A stretch of DNA of 64,000 nucleotides from Sepiola atlantica (lineage: Eukaryota > Mollusca > Cephalopoda > Sepiida > Sepiolidae): assembly GCA_963556195.1 (NCBI GenBank), contig OY744519.1, forward strand, positions 109,044,032 through 109,108,031, given 5' to 3'. The notes below the pieces were generated by a model. That model had not been told where the DNA came from and did not search any database. It worked only from the letters and a program-made list of their open reading frames with translations. Positions 21,411 to 32,989 of this stretch are shown here, one piece after another (the first letter of the stretch is position 1; each line of letters begins with the position of its first letter). The translations under genes and the position numbers were made by a program.

Positions 21411-22195
21411 TGTATATATATATATATATATATATAAAGTTTAGTTCAATAACTATAACTTTAGTTGTATCACAAAGAGATTATAAAACACAGATTTCTT
21501 TCATAAAAAATAAAAAGCTACAGATCCTCAGGATACAAATAAATACTACAGGTTAAATTGAGCTCAATGGTTAACCCTTTAAGTCAAACAGAGCACATAT
21601 TATAATTCAGTAGAATACAACATTTTAGACATATTTAATATTTTGTAATGATCATGATCTAAAATATTCAATACCATCATTATTTGTCCTTGTATAAATT
21701 TCAATTTTATTATCACGTCTATAGCAGGGTAGAAGATTGACAATTATATCAATCTCTTCATCAGCACAATATTTCTTTATCAATACAATACAGGTAATAT
21801 TTAATTGAAGTGTTCAATAATTACAAATACAATATTTTTTTTTTAAAAAGCCCAGAAACCTTTTTCAACTATGACAGTCAAAATACATAGAAACAATAAT
21901 GTTAAAAAAAAAGTTCAAAGATTTTTTTTTTTTTTTAATTGAAAATTAAATTTAAAATTTTGGAAACATGTATGCAAGAACAAAAAATGTTGGTGTCGAA
22001 TTTTTCGTAGTATGATCATTACAAAATATTAAAAATGTCAAATTTTGTATTCTACTGAATTCAAATATATTCATAAGTATAAAGGACAAAAAAATGATTA
22101 TTTTAAATGCTTACCAGAGTTTATCAGATTCAGAAGCCTCACAAATACAATTATTTCTTTTCACATAAACATTGATATTTATTATTACTAGTAAG
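21411..22195. other. AT-rich DNA including a (TA)n tract
   Basis: A TA run lies at 21415-21435. The segment 21600-22060 contains a loosely inverted pair (AATACAACATTTTAGACATA near 21616 and TGTCAAATTTTGTATTCTACTG near 22037), suggesting an old foldback of about 450 bp. No gene is seen. Confidence 0.4.
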
Positions 22196-22197
22196 AG

Positions 22198-22230
22198 CCC
22201 CGTGGAAATTCCACGGTTGTTTTGTTTTTT
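22198..22230 (-). mobile_element. Helitron 3' terminus (minus strand)
   Basis: On the minus strand a perfect 6-bp hairpin CCGTGG/CCACGG with loop AATTT is followed by GGCTCTTA and CTAG, then T. This is a Helitron 3' end; the matching 5' TC end was not found. Confidence 0.55.
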
Positions 22231-22324
22231 GTTTTGCATTGAAATAAAATTTTCAGAAAGGTCCAAACACTATGAAATATAAGAATTGTAGATAGTTTCT
22301 AGTAAAAAAAGTTTTAATTTTTAT

Positions 22325-22467
22325 CAGAGTTGCGAAGTCAGAGATTTTTTTAATCTCTGAAGAATCAACAGACAGTCTGAATATTGGAAGAATTTAAAAT
22401 GAGAAGTCGGATATTTTGGAATTCTAAAAGTTAGTCAAACCTTATCCCTTCAGACACCACAACCCTG
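22325..22467. mobile_element. hAT-like MITE, CAGRGTTGC family, copy 1
   Basis: Starts CAGAGTTGCGAAGTCAGAG and ends CCACAACCCTG, with interior GAATCAACAGACAGTCTGAA and GGAATTCTAAAAGTTAG. It is related to 37078-37282, 48692-49127 (split) and 53685-53815. Confidence 0.6.
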
Positions 22468-22469
22468 GT

Positions 22470-23325
22470 CTTTACACATTTTTCTTTGAAAATAATATAA
22501 TTATAGTAAAGTTGATAACTTTTTCAGCTAAAAATTTTGTAATTAAATTAACTTGGAAAAAAACTCAATTGTTGTCTACTTCTTGTTTACATATGCCAAG
22601 AAAGCTGCATTAATATTACTACTACGTCGAGTTTGGATGAATTACATCCCTTTGATTTTGCATATGCATATTGAAAGTGTTACAGTCAAACTTACAAAGG
22701 GATGAACAAGAAAAATTATCTAGATGCACACGAATCATTCTCTCATTCAACCTCGATAAAGTTCAAATGTTTTACAGATTCAAGCTACAAATTTCAACAT
22801 CAGTCACTTTTGATCTTAATCATTAAAATTGCTCTCACAAAGTCAAAGTTATTAACAACTGGAATATTTTTCCAGTTTTAAATTAAGAAACCACTTTTAA
22901 TAAAATTGTGCATCAATTTAACCTAACAAATTCATCGGAGAAATCAATAGTTGCTTTGAACATTGAAATATTCAAAGGCTTATAAAGAAGAAAAAAAAAT
23001 TGAAGAAATAAAAAATAAATATATGAAGAGAGAGATAAAATACAAATCTATAATTTTATAAATCAACAAAAAGTTATTTTTATCCAAAATGGAAGGGCAG
23101 TTATTTAAGCAAAAAAAAAAAAAAAAAAGAATTGGACAAATTGATAAAAAATTTAAATTTTGTAGTTTTACAAAATTTAAATTGCTCCACATTAAAAAAA
23201 AAGGGAGTGGGGAGGAGTATATCCCAAACATTTGAGAAAGTAGTTATATTAAAAATAGAATCTTTAATGAAATCACTTATTGCAAGTTTATTTTAATGCA
23301 ATTAAGGACTGGAATACGCATCTCA
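22470..23325. other. AT-rich DNA, no gene seen
   Basis: Poly(A) runs near 23110 and low-complexity frames only. Confidence 0.45.
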
Positions 23326-23330
23326 TAATC

Positions 23331-23550
23331 CCTATTTACTTGCCTTCCCACGAGGGCAGAGTTAGATACAAGGTCAGTTTTTAATGTGGGGAAAATTCAG
23401 CTCCCCAAAAAGGGGCACTCTGGATTGTGACAAAAATAAAAATCGCCTCAGTCTAGAAGCATTTCTCCTTCACTGACTGAAGGCAGAAAAGATGAAGTGT
23501 AGTATCAAAACAAATACTACACAATGCTCCTAGCCAAAAAGCCAAGGAAG
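23331..23550 (-). repeat. U2 snRNA-headed SINE-like element, subfamily B, copy 1
   Basis: The minus strand begins CTTCCTTGGCTTTTTGGCTA, matching U2 snRNA 5' sequence, and continues to GTGTAGTATTTG, the branch-point-recognition segment. It is followed at once by GATACTACACTTCATC, an inverted complement of that segment, so the head folds into a hairpin. The body contains GACTGAGGCG and CAATCCAGAGTGC. The tail GACCTTGTATCTAAC and GGCAAGTAAATAGG is shared with the other U2-headed copies. Confidence 0.7.
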
Positions 23551-23692
23551 TTATAATATATCAACCATCATAGAAACACATTTGGCAATAGCCATCTATT
23601 CTTGTTTTTTCAGAGATAATGAATGCCCTCTGTAAGAGTGCCTGTGCTGGGAGTTAATTGTGAAACAAGGGTTGCAAAATCCCCAACCATAC

Positions 23693-23816
23693 CTTTCCTG
23701 AATCGGTACTGCTTGATTCCAATGGAAGGGAGAAGTACAGAACTTGAAAAGTCACTGAGCTTATGAACAGATTCCCCAGAAGCAAATGCTTTAAACCAAT
23801 GACGTACCAATCGATG
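23693..23816 (-). CDS. Candidate internal exon, function unknown
   Basis: On the minus strand TTGGTTGTTTCAG precedes the exon and GTATGG follows AGGAAAG, both good splice sites. The 124-bp exon is open in the frame giving HRLVRHWFKAFASGESVHKL and then SDFSSSVLLPSIGIKQYRF; it starts in phase 0 and ends with one base over. Composition is codon-like and the surroundings are not. No family was recognised. It is on the same strand as the exon at 6888-7193, but the phases are not directly compatible, so intermediate exons would be needed if both belong to one gene. Confidence 0.45.
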
Positions 23817-23859
23817 CTGAAACAACCAATTGATTTTCAACTTATGAACAATGTTTATT

Positions 23860-25155
23860 CATGCTTATTTCATTATTCTATAGAAAAAGGAATAATCTTT
23901 TAAATCAGGCATGTCAAACACTTGCGACCTGTATAAAAGATACTGTAATTTCGTCATTTAATGACCAAAATTGCAGTTTTTATAATTCCAGCAGGATAAG
24001 AGTGCATTCATTCACTGAAAAACATGCTTTTCTTTATAATATATATACCTTTGACGAGAGTAAGAAAATAACCACATGCATCATACACGACTAAAATACC
24101 CACTGCAATACTCGTATGCACTCAAGCGTGTTTGCAGCAACTTCCGCATAATTTCTTCAACCTATAATAATTACTATATTTATTCCTAGATCACTTACTC
24201 TCTCAAATACAACATCCACATAGACAATTGTCACCATACTTACTCACTGCAAATTATCTACTCTACCCGCCACTCAAAACACCGCCAGGCTTTTATTTCA
24301 TTCGGAACCGTTAAACAAAAATACCGCTAATTAAGAGTTTACCAGGAATATCATTCCGCTATTCTGAACACATAACATCTGTACATTATGAAATAATGGA
24401 TTACGTTAAAACAAACACATCACGCTCTGCATTAAAAAATAACACAAAAACACTTCCACTCGTATGAAGTAGACTTCTTAATTTTATCACATTAAAAATA
24501 AACATTAAATTATAAGAATCATAGTAATATTTTTATTTAAACCAACTAATGCATGTTTCATTCGTCAACATTAAAAATACATTCCTTTAAATCACATTTC
24601 CTTCATGCTTATTCAATGATTTTATAAAATTTTTAACTAGGAAAAACAAAACAAATAAAAAAAAAAAACGATTTCTACCTTTTTATTTCTTGGCACATAC
24701 GAAATTACCAATGGCTTATTCAATATTATTACTGAACTCGATAATTATTTGAGTCACAGAGTTAACTTAAGCTTCCAAAATATTGAACATTACATATAAA
24801 CATAATATGACTATGATTATTATTATTTAAAAAGAAAATACATGTTTCATTCTTCAACTTTAAAAAAAAAAAAATTCTTACAATACCTTTTTGGTACGGA
24901 AACTCAAAGTTTTTTTTTCTCTTTTTCTCGCATAAGAAATTAGATATTCACAAGAAAACCTTTTATTATTTTTTATTTTTTATTTATATCAAACTTCACA
25001 TCCCCTCCCCATGAATTAAAATTTCAGAAAACTCTATAAATTCAAATGAAACTTGATGTAATTTTTAGTGTAAAACTGCCAAAAGAAATGATTGAAAAAG
25101 ATCATTTGTATACATAAAAAATATTCTGCAATAATTTTATTAAATGACTTTGAGT
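23860..25155. other. AT-rich DNA, no gene seen
   Basis: Several A and T runs; no domains, RNA motifs or terminal repeats recognised. Confidence 0.45.
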
Positions 25156-25157
25156 CA

Positions 25158-25372
25158 ACCCTTGGCCTTTTGGATAGGAACAAACTGTAATATCTGTTCG
25201 GATACTACACTTCATCTTTTCTGTCCTTTATCAGTGAAAGAAATCCTTTTAGACTGAGGCAAATTTTATTTTTTGTCCCAATCCAGAGTGCGCTTTTCTG
25301 GGGTAGCTGTTTTTCCCCAAATTAAAAACCGACCTTGTGTCTAACTTGCCTCATGGGAGGCAAGTAAATAGG
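25158..25372 (+). repeat. U2 snRNA-headed SINE-like element, subfamily B, copy 2
   Basis: Starts CCCTTGGCCTTTTGGATAGG, reaches TGTAATATCTGTTC, and is followed by GGATACTACACTTCATC as in the copy at 23331-23550. The body (AGACTGAGGCAA, CAATCCAGAGTGCGC) and the tail CGACCTTGTGTCTAACTTGC with GGCAAGTAAATAGG are shared. Confidence 0.75.
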
Positions 25373-25374
25373 AA

Positions 25375-26295
25375 CTTCAATTAATCATGCGCAGCACTCA
25401 CAACACAAATTGAGCCACATGGCCCTCGGGGGCGGGCGGGGGGGCTTGGGTTTGACATAGCTTGGGTTTATTTGCGTCACACACATTTATTCTTGAAAAA
25501 AGGATGTTGACAATATCATACGCTCGTAAAGAGAGCTTAGAACATTTTTATTCCCATAATAAAACTGAAGAGGTTCTATTTTTAATAATACATGTTTAAA
25601 AAGGTGCTTTCTTTATATACCTAACATTTTCTTTTGTTGCAACTTAATATAAGTACCAAAGTGCAGCACTTTTAAAAATATACATTTCTATTGTCAGGTT
25701 AAAAATAAAGTAATGACTAAATCAGATATTTGTTTACTACACCTGAAGGACAAATGTCCTTAAACAAAAACATTGTGAATATGTAATTGTGTCTATCAAA
25801 AGAATTGGCACAAGCCTGTACATTATAAACGATGACATTTATAACAAAACCGTGCACATTAAAGTAACGAAGTAGCTTAAGAGGTTTTAGCAGTATCTTT
25901 ATATTGCTTCGGCCTGATTTTCAATAGAAACCAATCAATTATGCTAAAATTAGTATAAATTAAATCTAGCAAATCATTTAGATTAACGGTAAATGTGTTA
26001 GTGTTTGTAATCTACAGATTATAGATTGGAAGGACAGAGATAAGTGTTTTTGAGGTTTTTCTTTTGCAAGGAGGAGGCAGGGGGGGGGGTTCTATCGCCA
26101 CTGATATTCTATTTTCAAATGAGAGAGTGCTCATTGGTCGACATCCTTGTGCAAAACTGAAAAATGAAATAATGAGATTGATCTTTAATCATTTGTTCGT
26201 TTTTGATTTTTGGCATGTTCACCCTTGTTGGATTTCTTTTTTTATATCAACTCATTTTATCTTAATTTTACATTCGTTTGAAGGGAGTTTTATTA
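25375..26295. other. AT-rich DNA, no gene seen
   Basis: A GC-rich spot with a G run lies at 25425-25447 and another G run at 26080-26090. The open frame at 26064-26342 shows no domain. Confidence 0.4.
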
Positions 26296-26301
26296 TTGGT
26301 A

Positions 26302-26858
26302 CTAGAAAAACGGAGACCTGTTGGGTCACCCGTTCAGCTTAGGTTCGATTGTTTGAATCAGGAAAAAGTGAATTTGTAAAGCCAGTTAAATCTTGTAAAA
26401 ACAAAAAGCCAAATCAGTTTATCTCCCTTTCTATCTAACTCTCTAGTTTCCGGTCAAATAGTATTAATACGTTAATTTTTCCTTTTGTTTATAATGGCCC
26501 ATTCCAATATTGAGTTTCATATTTTGTTGTATTAACTTTGTTAATAAACAGAGCGAAATAGAGTGATGGAAGCAAGAGTGATAGACACTGCATAAAATAA
26601 GAGCAGGGGGGGGGGGTAAACAACATACAATGAGGAAGGGGGATACTGAAACATAGTAAGAGAAGATTACCTAAATGAGTTAACTGCAAATTGCGGCTAA
26701 TTTGTACAATTAAAATGAAAGTGTTTTTGTTTTATTTTTCAAACATAAGTCGTGTTCAAATTGAGGAATATTTTAACATGTATTTTGTGTGATTAAAATA
26801 TATAGGAAAAAAGCTTGATGGAAATAAGTGATTAACTCAGATTTAGTATAATACTAGA
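26302..26858 (-). mobile_element. Non-autonomous Helitron, intact copy (557 bp)
   Basis: On the minus strand it starts TCTAGTATTATACTAAATC after a host A. It ends with the hairpin GACC/GGTC (loop CAACA), then about ten bases, then CTAG followed by T. The insertion is exactly between A and T. No coding capacity. The same family occurs at 57069-57293 plus 60996-61307 (one copy split by an insertion), and its ends resemble those of 61491-62230. Confidence 0.75.
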
Positions 26859-26864
26859 TAGTGT

Positions 26865-27545
26865 TCATGGATGCAGTATGTCATTACTGATAAACGTTTA
26901 TTTTAGATAGTGCCGGATGCAGTTTCAGGTTATATCCAGGAGAGATTCTATTTTTAACTCATAAATAGGACCCTGACAGGTACTACCACTCCAGGTCAGA
27001 GTGGACCTAGAAGCAATAGAAACTAAATTTATGAGTCTGTTTAGATGGAAAGAGTTCCACCAAAAAAATTAATTAAACATTTTATATTTAAAAGAGAAGT
27101 AACTCTTTGCCCTTTGTTATCTTGCTTGAACACAACAGCATTTTGGATAGCAGAGTTATGCCCCTTACATTCAGAGGCCGACATTGGGGAAACAAGATTT
27201 AATAGACGTTCGCTTAAAGACTACAAGTAATTATGTCATCATTACAAAGTAATTCTTTTTCAGCTGTAATTATATAATAAATTATATTTGTTCCTCTATA
27301 CAGAAGCGTTTTCATCCAATTCATTTCTTCATATTTGTGTCTTATCACTCATAAAAGGCCACCTTATTTCAACTCCAAAAATGGGACCTTACCACCGGAT
27401 GTAATTTAAGATCATACCCTTTATTTAATACAAGATATGAACATAGAAGTCTCAAAGTACACAAAATTAAATGATCAAGTGATTAAATTTGAGTACAAGA
27501 ACGAAAAAAGAAGTAAACAAATATTGAATCAGTAACTTTCTTTTT
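26865..27545. other. AT-rich DNA, nothing firm
   Basis: Contains a block near 26960-27000 (CATAAATAGGACCCTGACAG) resembling 45670-45710, so a low-copy repeat is possible. The short frame at 27045-27230 has no recognised domain. Confidence 0.35.
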
Positions 27546-27549
27546 CAAT

Positions 27550-27714
27550 GCAAGAGATTGAACATCGAAAACGTGCTATCCATGCTTTAGCCTTAGCTCG
27601 GGCACAAGCGCACAAAGATAAATTAAAAGACTCCTATATAAAGTTTGCATATTTTTCTCAAACTGCTTTTGAGTATTTATTTCACTCTACGATATCCAAC
27701 ATTACAAACTGAAA
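27550..27714 (+). CDS. Small open frame, possible exon
   Basis: ATG at 27550 opens a 54-codon frame MQEIEHRKRAIHALALARAQ continuing AHKDKLKDSYIKFAYFSQ to a TGA. The first half is charged and helical and less AT-rich than its surroundings. A pyrimidine tract CTTTCTTTTTC and AG precede it. No donor is evident. It may be a last exon or chance; not recognised. Confidence 0.2.
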
Positions 27715-27794
27715 TTGGAAATTGCTTACAAAAACAGCTTTTTAACCATCATTATATCAGGTATCTACAATTGAGCATAATCTTATATAAAGTA

Positions 27795-28080
27795 CAAGAA
27801 AAGAAAAAAGGGGAAAAGAAAAAAGGGGGAAAGAAAAAAGGGGGAAAGAAAAAAGGGGGAAAAGAAAAAAGGGGGAAAAGAAAAAAGGGGGAAAAGAAAA
27901 AAAGGGGAAAAGAAAAAAAGGGGAAAAGAAAAAAAGGGGAAAAGAAAAAGGGGGAAAGAAAAAAGGGGGAAAGAAAAAAGGAGGGAAGAGGAGGAAAGGT
28001 GGAAGAGGAGGAAAGGGGAAGAAAGGGGGAAGAGGAAGAAAGGGGGAAGAGGAAATAAAACGGAAAAGAGAGAAATCGAA
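27795..28080. repeat. Homopurine GA minisatellite
   Basis: Almost pure purine on the plus strand for about 285 bp. It is built of GAAAAGAAAAAAGGGG-type units of 14-18 bp, becoming GGAAGAGGA-like towards the end. Open frames of Lys/Gly (plus) or Phe/Ser/Pro (minus) are artefacts. Confidence 0.9.
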
Positions 28081-28089
28081 AAAACGAAA

Positions 28090-30175
28090 AAAACAGTCAA
28101 CAACCAGTTTTATTTGTAAACGGGATTGTATGTAAAAATTATTTATTTTAATGTAATTAGTTTATCAAAATTTGTATTCAAGGTGTAATGTTTGAACATC
28201 TAATAAATAAGAAGAAAAAAGAAAAAGTGTACTGGATACATTTCAAATGTTGGCTAACGTTATTTTATTACAAAATGATGCTTATTTGTTGTAACAATAT
28301 TTAGAAACTGTTTTAACTGCTGTAGTATTTACAATTCTTTTTTATTTCAACAGAATTTATTGTGATGGGTTCATATATATTTTTTTTATTATTGGTTTAA
28401 GTAAAAATAGGTAATTAAATTCCTCAAGGAAAATGATATTTCAGTCGACCATAACTATAATTTCAAATCGGAAAATATCCCGACTCGAACATGAAACTTA
28501 TTTTTGTTTACAAAAGAATGTTTTTTTTGTTTTTAATTAGTTTTAAAGAAAGACATATTACAAGTATTTTACGAAATGAATATGTTAAATACATAATAAT
28601 AAAGTTTCCATAAATAGCAGCTGTGAGCACCATCCAACATCCATTCATCACAGTTAATCAGTCGTTTATAGCATTTCAATAAAACAACATTGTAAAGTTT
28701 TTCCAAGAAAAATTAGGTTACTGACTATTATAATATAAAAGTAATTTTAAGAAATAAATAGATTAATATTTATTTTAAAAAAATAAGTGCTTATATGAAA
28801 TCGGAAACAGGTAGAACAATGTAAAAATTTCTTTTTATTAATTTTTTATGCCACTGGTGCCGTTTAGGACAAACGAAAAATGCCTCCAAGTCTTCATAGC
28901 TGGAATAAGTATTAGCTGAGAGAAACTTAAGCAAATTATATTTCTTTAGTGTAAAGAACATGATGCAAAGATAAAAAGGAATACATTGCTCGTCAAAATC
29001 AAATACTGATTTGTCAGATTCAAAACTATCTGTTAAACTTTGAGAATCTAACCAACTTTATTTTATTTATTAGATATAGTAATAGTTGCTGCATTTGCAT
29101 AGGAAACAATTTTACAACTGTTTCCTTTCTTTGGTTATTTGATATTAACAAAGACTATTTAAAGCATTCACCTCATTATTATCTTCAATTGAATACTTGA
29201 CCTATGAACAAATAATCGTGGACATGATTAGGTTAAGTACAAACATTTCAATTATTACTCATGTTCGTCCAATTTCTATTGATCAAACTAAACACTTGCG
29301 CTGTCAGATAATAGAGACGTTTGTTTTAGGATCAGCTTTATTAGCAACAGCAAATTCATCAGTAGGTAAAAGATATCAGATGAGAGTGAATATAAAATGG
29401 AGAATTCAAAAAGATCAGTGGTGTAATTACTGATTTTATTGAAGGCCAATATTGTAGTCTCTAGGTCAAAACAGAAAGTTTATTTTTGTCATATCTAAGA
29501 GGAAGAATATTGTTCTTGGTCGATGAAGGCTCATTTAGTACCAGTTTTCTTGCCAATTTTTGGTAACGTTTAAGTTAAAACTAGCCCCCCCCCCCCCAAA
29601 AAAAAAACCACAGCAAAATACATTTTTCCTTCAACACTGCTTTACCATAAATACATGCGCATTTGAGTTTTATAATTCTTTTAAAATTTCTTTATTTTAT
29701 ATTAGATCAAATATTTCTGTTTTCAAATTTAATGTACATACACACACAACTAAAACTGTTGTGGATCTTGTTTGTTATTGGGTTTTTGTTTTTGTCCCTG
29801 TGCAAGAGGGATGAAGTCATTAACTTAAATAGGGGGAAGACAGCGGGGAAAATCCTTTATGACATCATAAATGGATAACATAATTTTGTGACGTAATCCA
29901 TTAAAGAGGGGATGGAATACACCAGAACAATCATTTATGACAGCATAAATTATGAACCAGGTCACAGGTTGTGTGTGGAAAATGACTTGTTAAATACTTA
30001 ATCCCCTTGTTATTTTATTTACTTACTATTATATATTATTTATTTATGAATTTTCCAACAAATGTTAAGTCTACACTATTTTGGATTTAGTTAGTTTCTC
30101 TGGGAATTTAAACTGCATTTTCCTTTTTTTTTGTCTTTTTGTTTAAAATAACTCAAAGCTTCTTTAGACTATATA
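28090..30175. other. AT-rich DNA, no gene seen
   Basis: Short frames only (29197-29433 reads ITHVRPISIDQTKHLRCQ and is not recognised). C/A run at 29585-29605. No terminal repeats found. Confidence 0.4.
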
Positions 30176-30194
30176 TATATATTAATTTTATACG

Positions 30195-30250
30195 TACATA
30201 AAAGTAATCCATGAACACATGTTTCTGGCTCACAGCCGCCATCAGCATGG
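30195..30250 (-). ncRNA. Degenerate hammerhead ribozyme
   Basis: On the minus strand stem I CCAUG is followed by CUGAUGG (A9 changed to G). Then comes a stem II GGC/GCC hairpin with mismatched closing bases, GAAAC, a minimal stem III (AC/GU), UU at the cleavage position and the stem I partner CAUGG. The geometry is that of the hammerhead at 1387-1438, but the core is mutated, so it is probably inactive. It lies directly after a tRNA-like head. Confidence 0.6.
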
Positions 30251-30328
30251 CTAACTTAGACAAGGATCGAACCTTCGATATTGATGTCTATAGTCCAGTG
30301 TCTTACCATTGAACTACGACGCCCTACC
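30251..30328 (-). repeat. tRNA-like head of hammerhead SINE
   Basis: Minus strand: GGGCGTCGTAGTTCAATGG is a box-A-bearing 5' end and GGTTCGATCC (complement of 30264-30273) a perfect box B. The 5' and 3' ends do not form an acceptor stem and the element runs on into the hammerhead, so it is a SINE head and not a tRNA gene. Confidence 0.7.
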
Positions 30329-30435
30329 AAGAAATCTGTACGATTTTTATCACCTAAATATTTAATGTACTTTTATGTAATTGTTTTTATTGGTGAATAA
30401 TATATATTTTTATTAATTTTATATATAAAGAAAAG

Positions 30436-30455
30436 TAATCCATGGACACGTGTTT
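30436..30455 (-). ncRNA. 3' half of a second hammerhead copy (cleavage site)
   Basis: Minus strand AAACACGUGUC then CAUGGAUUAC: the end of GAAAC, a stem III AC/GU with loop ACGU, a canonical GUC site, and the same post-cleavage sequence as at 30213. It stands 231 bp upstream of the other cleavage site, as the front end of a tandem unit would. Confidence 0.6.
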
Positions 30456-30931
30456 AAAATTAATAAAAATATATATATATATATATTAATGAAAAATACA
30501 TACTATAAAGCTAAGTGTGTCTAATAATGCAATTTCTGCATCTTAATCACTTAAAAAGTGAAACAATCGAAATCGTAGTAAGCAAAAAAACAACAAACGC
30601 TGCAATCACCAATAAAAACAATTACAGAAAAATACATATAATATAAATCCGTTTTTTTGCCAACAATGAATTTCTTCATATTTGATAAATAAAAAATAGC
30701 CTTGTGGAAAACATAAAAGCATGTCAAATTATAGATGTAATTCTAATATTTCAAGTGGTCCTCCGCTCTTTGTCAAAAGTGATAGAAAAAAAATTAATGA
30801 AAATGAAACTGTTGAGATGAATGAAAACTCTGAACAGCGTGTCTTCCCTGTCTTAAAATCCAAGTCAGTTCACGCAAAATCTATACCGATAGGCAAAGAA
30901 ACCCACCGCCTTCTAAAAAATACACACAAGA

Positions 30932-31582
30932 TGAAGATTAGATAGATAGATAGAGATAGAGATAGATAAAGATAGATAGAGATAGAGAGATAGAGATAAA
31001 GATAGAGATAGATAGAGATAGATAGATAGAGATAGAGATAGAGAGATAGAGATAGAGATAGATAGATAGAGATAGATAGAGATAGATAGAGATAGATAGA
31101 GATAGAGATAGATAGATAGAGATAGAGATAGATAGAGATAGATAGAGATAGATAGATAGAGATAGATAGATAGAGATAGATAGATAGAGATAGATAGATA
31201 GAGATAGATAGATAGAGATAGATAGATAGAGATAGATAGATAGAGATAGATAGATAGAGATAGATAGATAGAGATAGATAGATAGAGATAGATAGATAGA
31301 GATAGATAGATAGATAGAGATAGATAGATAGAGATAGATAGAGATAGATAGATAGAGATAGATAGAGATAGATAGATAGAGATAGATAGATAGATAGAGA
31401 TAGATAGATAGAGATAGAGATAGATAGATAGATAGATAGAGATAGATATAGATAGAGATAGATATAGATAGAGATAGAGATAGATAGAGATAGAGATAGA
31501 TATAGATAGAGATAGATAGATAGAGATAGATAGATAGAGATAGATAGATAGAGATAGATAGATAGAGATAGATAGATAGATA
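30932..31582. repeat. GATA/GAGATA microsatellite array
   Basis: About 650 bp of mixed GATA tetramers and GAGATA hexamers, with longer-range repetition of GATAGATAGAGATAGATA-like units. The long Tyr/Leu/Ser/Ile frame on the minus strand is an artefact. Confidence 0.95.
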
Positions 31583-31589
31583 ATTTTAA

Positions 31590-32985
31590 TATTGTTGTGT
31601 GTACTACCACTGTTGAAAGTGCATGGAACAATGGGTTAAATGAATAAGATATTGGGATAAATGGTAACGAAGACCCTAAAGGACACAAATTATAATTTTG
31701 AAATAGCACTAGCATGGGCCATAAGTGCCAAAAATATGCTTCTACAGTGCTCATGAATTCAGTCCCACTCAACTTGTTTTCAGTAGGAATCCCAATCTGT
31801 CCTCATTTCTGAATGACAACCTCCCTGCATTAGATGATGTCTACCAGTAAGCTCAATGCCATGCATGTAACTAGTAAAAAAAAGTTTATAATGTGTGAGT
31901 CTTCAGAAAAATTAAGATGTGCACTTTGACATCAAGTTAGGACTAGTACAACAAAGTCATACAAAAATGATGTTTTTTATAAGAGAAATCTCTGTGACAG
32001 ATGGCTGTCATAGGGTGGGAACACAGCAGGTGCTTGTTAAACATAGAGGCACATAATAAGAGTGCACCCCTGTCTTCTAGTGTCTCACCCAGAAACATGA
32101 AAGTTCATAAAATGGGCCTGATGGAACTTGAAGCATTTCGTTTGAGCGAATGTGCCGAAAAGAAAGATTTGAGAAACCTGGCATTGATGGGTACTTCGGC
32201 TAGTTTTATTTTAAAACTCATTTATAGTAGCAATGAACAATTAGTTAAATAAAGCAACACATAAAAGTGTATGTGTGTGTGGGGGTGGGGGGGGGGTAAT
32301 TTTGATTAATAAATTGATTGCTAAATAATAATTCTTAAATTTTAGGTTGACTAAAACAATTTTTAAATAAATGTCGAAACGTTGATTAAAATCTAGCAGT
32401 TATCAAAGTTTTAATATTTTCTTTTGGAACTGGGAAAACGTACGTGTGCATTGGTTTTGGATTTTGGCGGAGAGTCAACATTGAACCTATTTACATTAAA
32501 ATTCAACATACAATATCAAACTCCGATCAACTGGTTTCCACCAACAAACTTGTTTAGATAAATTCTTTTATTCAGGTGCCCAAAATGGGTTTATTTTTTC
32601 CTTCGACATTTTAAGATTACTAACACTGCTTGGATTTTTGTGAAGTCAAATTCTAACCTATTCAGCAAAGGAAGTTGTTTTGTACACGTGATTTCAAGGA
32701 TGCAACAAAAGCAGACTTATTGTATAATCTATGATAAGTCTTATAAATAACTGTTATCACCAGGTAAAGGGCAAGAGTCTCAAGTATTTATGTTGGTATT
32801 TTAGCGGGTATCTCTAGAATCACATTCGATATTCACAGTAAACAACAACTAGCGTGTAACGTATGAATAAGGTTGGGAAGTTTGCCAGAATAACAGATTT
32901 GTCTTGTTCTTGTTTTACTTACCTATCGTTAGTTTTTTTTTTAATATTCACTTCTGTATCCGCAAACACTCTTTTCTAGTTGCTA
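31590..32985. other. Mixed AT-rich DNA, no firm gene
   Basis: An open frame at 32001-32252 (WEHSRCLLNIEAHNKSAPLS) has moderate composition but no recognised family or clear splice sites. GT/G run at 32271-32297. Confidence 0.35.
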
Positions 32986-32989
32986 TATT

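Noticed and set aside
27645..28103. Lys/Gly-rich plus-strand and Phe/Pro-rich minus-strand frames
   Set aside because: Both translate the homopurine minisatellite.
30870..31772. 300-residue open frame rich in Tyr, Leu, Ser and Ile (minus strand)
   Set aside because: It is the translation of the GATA/GAGATA microsatellite and has no non-repetitive domain.
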